Positions 37,047-41,383 of a stretch of 41,383 bases of DNA are shown here, in pieces (positions within the stretch are counted from its first letter, which is position 1; the number at the start of each line of letters is the position of its first letter). The notes below the pieces were generated by a model. It saw only the letters and a list, made by a program, of their open reading frames with translations. It searched no databases and had not been told where the DNA came from. The stretch covers positions 1 to 41,383 of the forward strand of contig JAOHMI010000014.1 of the NCBI GenBank assembly GCA_028101965.1, in the 5' to 3' direction. This DNA is from Bacteriovoracaceae bacterium (lineage in GTDB: Bacteria > Bdellovibrionota > Bacteriovoracia > Bacteriovoracales > Bacteriovoracaceae). Made by a program: the position numbers and the translations under genes.

Positions 37047-37739
37047 TTAACATCCTCTCGAATAATACCAAATATTTGGTCGCCCCTTTAGATTGGTGGC
37101 CGGAACCCAATAAGTTCCAACCATGGAGGGCACAGTTTCCCCGCATCCATTTGACGTATAAACCTCAACTTTAAAGAAACTTCCTTTTTTATCAACCACT
37201 TTAATATCTACTTTATTTTTAAAGTTAAGGTTTTCTATTTTTACTTTTACTCTTCTATTTGGCCCTTTGTACAAGTTACCATTAAAAGCAAATGGGTCTA
37301 AATAGGTCATATTAGATTTCAGCAATTTTTGATAAGGGTGAAATGCTCCAGTGTCGGTCTTTTTTATCCAAACATATCTTGTTTTATATTTTTTAATGAA
37401 TTCTAAGTTTATAATCTCGATCTTATACCAATTCTCTTTAATCCCAAAAACATCTAATCCTTGATATTCATACTCAAATTCATGCCCCCTAAGTTTAGTA
37501 ATCAATAAATTTCTATTCTTATCATTTAGAACAAATAGCGCCTTAGAGTTTTTATTTGCTTCTTGGTAAATCTTTAGTTCACCTTTCACAATTTCAACAC
37601 TACCAGGAGGACCTTTCAGAACTCTTTTTCCAAATAATTTAGGAACTTCAACTATTCCTTGAAAAGAGTTAAACCCTGTGGTTCCCTGCAAATTAATGTT
37701 GAAAAAAAAGCTTAATAAACAGATAAATAAAAATTTCAA
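37047..37739 (-). CDS. Secreted protein with possible SH3-like domains
   Basis: This 230-residue protein starts at TTG five bases after AGGAG; that Shine-Dalgarno contains the stop codon of srkA, so translation is coupled. A signal peptide (MKFLFICLLSFFFNINLQG) is followed by beta-rich sequence. LKIYQEANKNSKALFVLNDKNRNLLI and KENWYKIEI... RYVWIKK have the spacing of a bacterial SH3 domain, and a second, weaker copy may start near NMTYLDPFAF and end in GTYWVPATNLKGRP. Such domains often bind cell-wall peptides. Function is otherwise unknown. Confidence 0.65.
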   Translation of the reverse strand: MKFLFICLLSFFFNINLQGTTGFNSFQGIVEVPKLFGKRVLKGPPGSVEIVKGELKIYQEANKNSKALFVLNDKNRNLLITKLRGHEFEYEYQGLDVFGIKENWYKIEIINLEFIKKYKTRYVWIKKTDTGAFHPYQKLLKSNMTYLDPFAFNGNLYKGPNRRVKVKIENLNFKNKVDIKVVDKKGSFFKVEVYTSNGCGETVPSMVGTYWVPATNLKGRPNIWYYSRGC

Positions 37740-37747
37740 ACTATCTC

Positions 37748-38776
37748 CTAGTAATTAGAGATGGATTTTTGCTGCCATTCCATTAAAGCTAATCTTAAGT
37801 CTCCCACAAAAATTTCCCAAAAATTTCCCTGATTAAACTGGGGAAAGCCACGCTGGAACGCCAAATCTTCGTGCCTTTTAGAAATCCAAACTTGATAATT
37901 TAGTTGGCGCAATATCCTCAATAAAGGAATCAATTTTTCTTCATGAAAAGGGTACTCCCGAAATAACTCATATGAATCAATGAAGCTATCCCTTAGATCT
38001 GGCCAAGTCGTTTCAATATTTTGATGAATAAAAAAAAGATCCTGAATCGATGGAGCCATTAACATATCATCAAAATCAATTAAATAATGCGACGTATCTC
38101 TCCAAATGATATTTCCAAAATGCAAATCCCCATGGGCTCTTAGGTATTTTGCATTTTTAAAGGGATCATCCACAATTGTTTTTTCAAACTCATCACAAAA
38201 ATAATTAAATTGACCTAGAAAAACTGAATCATTACTTTTAAATTCTAATAAAAATGCCTTATTCGCATGATAAAAAGTATCCAAATCTAGCCGAGATCGA
38301 TTTTTCGCTGGTTTCATTTCACCTATATTATGCATACGAGCAATGGTTCTTCCAATAGACTCAACTTTATCTTTAGTCAGCTCAGAGTCAATTCTTCCAC
38401 CAAAGCGTTCATAAAAACAATAATATAGACTGAGCTCTTCATTAAAAAAGAGAGACTCACCGTCAATCTGCGATGGCGCAACAATAGGTATCTCTTGCTC
38501 TTTTAAGTCAAACATAAAATCATGTTCATCTTGTAAGGTTTCCAACCCCCATCGTCCCGGACGGTAGAATTTAGCCACAATACTGCCCTGCTCTACTTCC
38601 ATTTCATACACTCTGTTTTCCATGGAATTGAGAGTTAAAACTCTTCCTGTGGTCTTAAATCCGTGAGAGTCGGCAATATCTAAAATCACCTCTGGTAAGA
38701 GTTGAGTAAAAAGTAAAGTTTGCTGATCGCCCCAAATTGATTTATTTTTATTTTCTTCATTCATAATTTTTACCAT
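37748..38776 (-). CDS. srkA: Stress response kinase A (YihE/SrkA family)
   Basis: This protein has 342 residues from ATG 38776, or 338 from a second ATG at 38764; neither has a clear Shine-Dalgarno. E. coli SrkA has 328. Family features are FTQLLPEVILDIADSHGF at the N-terminus, ENRVYEMEVEQGSIVAKFYRPGRW with the ATP-binding Lys, FYERFGGR, the catalytic loop RAHGDLHFGNIIW and the metal-binding LIDFDDM. It is a Ser/Thr kinase of the aminoglycoside-phosphotransferase fold linked to envelope and oxidative stress survival. It is coupled to the secreted SH3-like gene downstream, an uncommon partner. It is divergent from the zinc-finger/histone gene. Confidence 0.92.
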   Translation of the reverse strand: MVKIMNEENKNKSIWGDQQTLLFTQLLPEVILDIADSHGFKTTGRVLTLNSMENRVYEMEVEQGSIVAKFYRPGRWGLETLQDEHDFMFDLKEQEIPIVAPSQIDGESLFFNEELSLYYCFYERFGGRIDSELTKDKVESIGRTIARMHNIGEMKPAKNRSRLDLDTFYHANKAFLLEFKSNDSVFLGQFNYFCDEFEKTIVDDPFKNAKYLRAHGDLHFGNIIWRDTSHYLIDFDDMLMAPSIQDLFFIHQNIETTWPDLRDSFIDSYELFREYPFHEEKLIPLLRILRQLNYQVWISKRHEDLAFQRGFPQFNQGNFWEIFVGDLRLALMEWQQKSISNY

Positions 38777-38789
38777 TTTAATAGATAAA

Positions 38790-38801
38790 CTATCTTGATA
38801 G
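38790..38801. promoter_or_regulatory. GATA-type dyad between srkA and the histone-fold gene
   Basis: CTATCTTGATAG is an inverted repeat with 5-base arms, and a further GATA...TATC pair overlaps its left side (38784-38794). The divergent region is only 72 bases, so a protein bound here would affect both genes. Confidence 0.3.
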
Positions 38802-38848
38802 AATTTCCTAATTAAATTTGATTAAAGCCTAAATTAGGAGTCGACACA

Positions 38849-39307
38849 ATGTATTTTAAAAAATGTGGAAAATGTGCCAAAGAAATCCCTTTTGGAGGTC
38901 TCTATTACGTTTGCTCAGTCTCTTCATGCCGAAAACATACATACTGTAGCGTAGATTGCTGGCAATTGCATAATGAAGTTTTATCTCACAAAGCTGCCTG
39001 GTCCGAAGAAAACCGAGCTCCAAAATTTAATCCTAATACTACAGAAAAAAAGCCAATCGAAGGAAAAAGAAGAATTATCTCTTCACCAAAACCCAATATT
39101 TCATCAACAACCAATAACGCGAATGTACCTATGGATATATTAGTGGTCGTCTCTAAAATGAAAGCTTACGTGAAGGCGAAGCATGATATTAACGTCTCAG
39201 GAGGAGTTAATGATGCTTTATCCGATATCATTCGTCATGCTTGCGATCAGGCGGCTGAAAAAGCAAAAATTGCAGGAAGAAAAACGTTAATGGATCGAGA
39301 TTTTTAA
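38849..39307 (+). CDS. Zinc-finger/histone-fold fusion protein
   Basis: This 152-residue protein has two parts. Residues 1-50 form a treble-clef-type zinc finger of the MYND/ZZ kind: C6-x2-C9, C22-x4-C27, C33-x3-C37 (TYCSVDCWQLH), H41 and H47. A Lys/Arg-rich linker (60-90) follows. Residues 93-152 look like a histone fold: a helix with VVVSKMKAYVKAKHD, then VSGGVNDALSDIIRHACDQAAEKAKIAGRKTLMDRDF, where GRKT...D is the loop-2 signature of archaeal and bacterial histones. The chain stops there, so the third helix is missing or very short. Histones are known from Bdellovibrio (Bd0055). ATG follows AGGAG with eight bases of spacing. The stop shares one base with the next start. Confidence 0.75.
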   Translation: MYFKKCGKCAKEIPFGGLYYVCSVSSCRKHTYCSVDCWQLHNEVLSHKAAWSEENRAPKFNPNTTEKKPIEGKRRIISSPKPNISSTTNNANVPMDILVVVSKMKAYVKAKHDINVSGGVNDALSDIIRHACDQAAEKAKIAGRKTLMDRDF

Positions 39308-40089
39308 TGAAAAAAATAACATTAGAAAACCTCGAAAATATCTTTAACGATCTACTCCATGCAAATTCTTTTAAAGATTATGGTCCAAATGGTGTACAAG
39401 TAGCTTCATCTCCCTTTTGCAGTTCAATACTCTTTGCAGTTAGCTCTGACCAAACCACCATTGATTACGCTATTAAACATAATTTTGATACAATAGTGGT
39501 TCATCATGGACTCTTTTGGACTTACCAAGGGGCCAAACCTATCAAGGGCTTTCATGGAGAAAGAATAAAAAAGCTTATTCGTAATAACATTAATTTGATC
39601 GCGTATCATTTGCCTTTAGACGGACATGATAAAGTAGGAAATGCAGCAACTCTGGCCAAAAAACTTAACCTAACTAATATCGAGCCATTTGGTGAATATA
39701 AAGGGAGTCTCGTTGGAGTCAAAGGCGAATTTGAAAAGCCAATTAAGCCGCTTCAATTCAAAGGTCAATTAGAAAAATCCGTACGCCCCATTATTTTTCA
39801 TGCCTCACCAAGCACAGACAAAATAAAAAATATTGGAATAGTTACCGGCGGGGCAAATGAATATTGGAAGCAAGCAAAAGAAGAAGGACTTGATGCTTTC
39901 CTGACTGGTGAAATTAGTGAATATAACTATTTTGAAGCCATTGAGAATAATATTCATTATTTTGCTTGCGGACACCATGCCACAGAAAAATATGGAGTCC
40001 AGGCATTAAAGAGTCATCTAATAAAAAACTATTCTAAGAGCTTTAAGTTTCATCAACTGAAGTTTTTTGATAGTAAGAATCCAGTCTAA
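39307..40089 (+). CDS. Nif3-like dinuclear metal-centre protein
   Basis: This 260-residue Nif3/YbgI-family protein has metal-ligand motifs VVHHGLFW near residue 60, IAYHLPLDGHD near 100, TGEISEYNYFEA and CGHHATEKYGVQAL near the C-terminus. The family forms hexameric rings with a two-metal site; YbgI-type members have been annotated as GTP cyclohydrolase I type 2, which is not well established. Its ATG overlaps the stop of the zinc-finger/histone gene (TAATG), so the two are co-translated. Confidence 0.9.
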   Translation: MKKITLENLENIFNDLLHANSFKDYGPNGVQVASSPFCSSILFAVSSDQTTIDYAIKHNFDTIVVHHGLFWTYQGAKPIKGFHGERIKKLIRNNINLIAYHLPLDGHDKVGNAATLAKKLNLTNIEPFGEYKGSLVGVKGEFEKPIKPLQFKGQLEKSVRPIIFHASPSTDKIKNIGIVTGGANEYWKQAKEEGLDAFLTGEISEYNYFEAIENNIHYFACGHHATEKYGVQALKSHLIKNYSKSFKFHQLKFFDSKNPV

Positions 40090-40424
40090 CCCAGTCTTCC
40101 TTTAAATCTCTTTCAGCAAACTAACATCAGCATGCACAAAGTATAGATTAAGACTTACCCACTTCAATAATTTTTTTATTTCTTTAAAATAGAAATTGAG
40201 TAAGGACTAACCGTATTAAAACTATTATCCACAATGACATTTAAATATGTCTTTCCCATTAAAGGAAAGGTGAATAAAAGAATAAAAAAAACAAATACTA
40301 TGCGCACAACCCCAACCTAATTAAAGAGTAACCAAATACTAATAAGTGTTGATCATTAATACTTAGAGCGCACTTGTAATTATTTTGTTTACATAAACCT
40401 TTAACAGCTTGGAATTAATCAGAA
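40090..40424. other. 335-bp convergent intergenic region with no gene
   Basis: AT-rich sequence between the stops of the Nif3-family and MltA-type genes. It contains a weak dyad (TAAGTGTT/AATACTTA, about 40340-40364) and a 28-codon frame (40234-40320) without a Shine-Dalgarno. No convincing terminator, tRNA or small RNA was recognised. Confidence 0.5.
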
Positions 40425-41383
40425 TTAAGGTTTCTTCACTAAAAAATAATTCATTCCCATTTCATGAACATGATTAGCAGCAAGTTCCGCTTGATCTCCA
40501 AATCCAAAATAGATATCCATTCTTCCCGGACCGCGAATAGCTCCTCCAGTGTCTTGAGCAATTCTAAACATATTCATTGACTTAAACTTCAACTCACCAG
40601 AGTCATCTAAATAGGGTCTTCGGGCTTGAATAAAGTTTAAATAGCCAGAGAACTTATAAATTCGGCGATCAATCGCCACCGATCTTTCGACTGTTAAGGG
40701 AATAGAGTCGATTCCCAATGGCTCACTATCTGTTATTTTAAAAAACGTATAACTTGGATTTGAAGTCATCACTTCTCTTTCTAAATGTGGATTTTCTAAT
40801 AAGAAGTTTCTTTGATTCCGAATAGAAAGTTTATCTCGAGTCATATAGCCCTTCGCGAGCAAATACCTTGAAATAAAATTTAACGGATGTTTATTTGAAC
40901 CATCATAAGATAAATACTTATACTTTACACCATTCTTTGTTGGTATGATTAAGCGACCTCCTCCTTCAACCATCATGAGGTATAAATCAAAGTGAGAGTT
41001 CTTGGTATAAGCAATTTCTAAGTTTTTTCCGGAAAGTTTATTTTTATAATCAATTTCATCTCGGCTAAGAAAGAGGTCCCTTGGACTTTTTACTTTAGGA
41101 TTCTTATATACAGGGTTTTTGTTTTCCTTTGTTTTATTTAACCCTCCATAGATATCCGGAGAATAGTAAGCAGTAAATTTTGTTTGATTACCTTTTCCGG
41201 AATCAGGAAGATAGAGATTGAAATCTTGGTTAATTGATAAATTAAACTTGGTCATGCAATTTTGTTGTTGGATTTGCTCAAGACAATTCTTATAGCGGTT
41301 CAAGATTTGCTCAAAATGGAGCAAACTCTCCTTCAGTACACTTACGGGATAAACTTGATTCCCAAATTGAAGTTGTTTTACAT
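40425..41383 (-). CDS. mltA: MltA-type murein lytic transglycosylase (5' end outside window)
   Basis: The frame is open to the right edge (reading ...KQLQFGNQVYPVSVLKESLLHFEQ), so the start lies beyond the window and an internal TTG at 41324 is not the true start. MltA features are FTAYYSPDIYGG, MVEGGGRLIIPTKNG and YDGSNKHPLNFISRYL. The C-terminal 3D domain has the conserved RIAQDTGGAIRGPGRMDIYFGFGDQAELAANHVHEMG, including the catalytic-type Asp in MDIYFG. The enzyme cleaves the glycan strand of peptidoglycan to anhydromuropeptides. About 319 residues are visible. Confidence 0.93.
   Translation of the reverse strand, partial: VKQLQFGNQVYPVSVLKESLLHFEQILNRYKNCLEQIQQQNCMTKFNLSINQDFNLYLPDSGKGNQTKFTAYYSPDIYGGLNKTKENKNPVYKNPKVKSPRDLFLSRDEIDYKNKLSGKNLEIAYTKNSHFDLYLMMVEGGGRLIIPTKNGVKYKYLSYDGSNKHPLNFISRYLLAKGYMTRDKLSIRNQRNFLLENPHLEREVMTSNPSYTFFKITDSEPLGIDSIPLTVERSVAIDRRIYKFSGYLNFIQARRPYLDDSGELKFKSMNMFRIAQDTGGAIRGPGRMDIYFGFGDQAELAANHVHEMGMNYFLVKKP

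Noticed and set aside
40234-40320. 28-codon basic peptide frame
   Set aside because: No Shine-Dalgarno or promoter, and it lies in an AT-rich convergent gap.

Overview
This 41.4 kb window is AT-rich chromosomal DNA, densely packed with genes on both strands. No rRNA, tRNA, IS element, phage gene or CRISPR array was seen. The gene set suggests a low-GC member of the Bdellovibrionota, most likely the Bacteriovorax/Halobacteriovorax group. Pointers are a TIGR02147-type regulator, a histone-fold protein, many secreted proteins without recognisable relatives, a deoC plus two-ALDH operon suited to using deoxyribose from (prey) DNA, and the SpoVR/YeaH/PrkA trio. The taxonomic call is inference from content, not from a marker search.

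Left part (1-8.7 kb): the 3' part of a SAM methyltransferase; a two-gene unit encoding an unknown secreted protein and a secreted metallophosphoesterase with altered metal motifs and an extra C-terminal domain; then, on the minus strand, the stress operon prkA-yeaH-spoVR. Across a 309-bp divergent region with a strong dyad, a PP2C phosphatase is followed by a membrane-anchored LytM peptidase and secA (9.1-13.6 kb).

Middle part (13.6-26 kb): minus-strand genes for secreted unknowns, a small metzincin-like protease, a CheA-like membrane histidine kinase and a CxC thioredoxin-fold protein whose start codon sits in the loop of a strong hairpin. Then come an acidic YbjQ-like protein overlapping a short GlpD-like dehydrogenase, a second secreted phosphatase with intact PPP-type motifs, Hsp20, and two small exported proteins.

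Right part (26-41.4 kb): a TIGR02147 regulator upstream of deoC-ALDH-ALDH'. DeoC would cleave deoxyribose-5-phosphate to acetaldehyde and glyceraldehyde-3-phosphate, and the ALDH would oxidise the acetaldehyde. A large inverted repeat separates this from a two-module 6-carboxytetrahydropterin-synthase-like gene. Next are an MscS-like channel with a beta-barrel protein, fabH with an OxyR-type regulator, two small secreted proteins, the kinase srkA, a zinc-finger/histone-fold protein overlapping a Nif3-family gene, and the 3' part of an mltA-type lytic transglycosylase gene that runs off the right edge.

The most interesting items are the zinc-finger/histone fusion (38849-39307), the start-codon-in-loop hairpin (17989-18038), the secreted phosphoesterase pair (662-3954), and the two strong dyads at 8850-8889 and 30788-30893.
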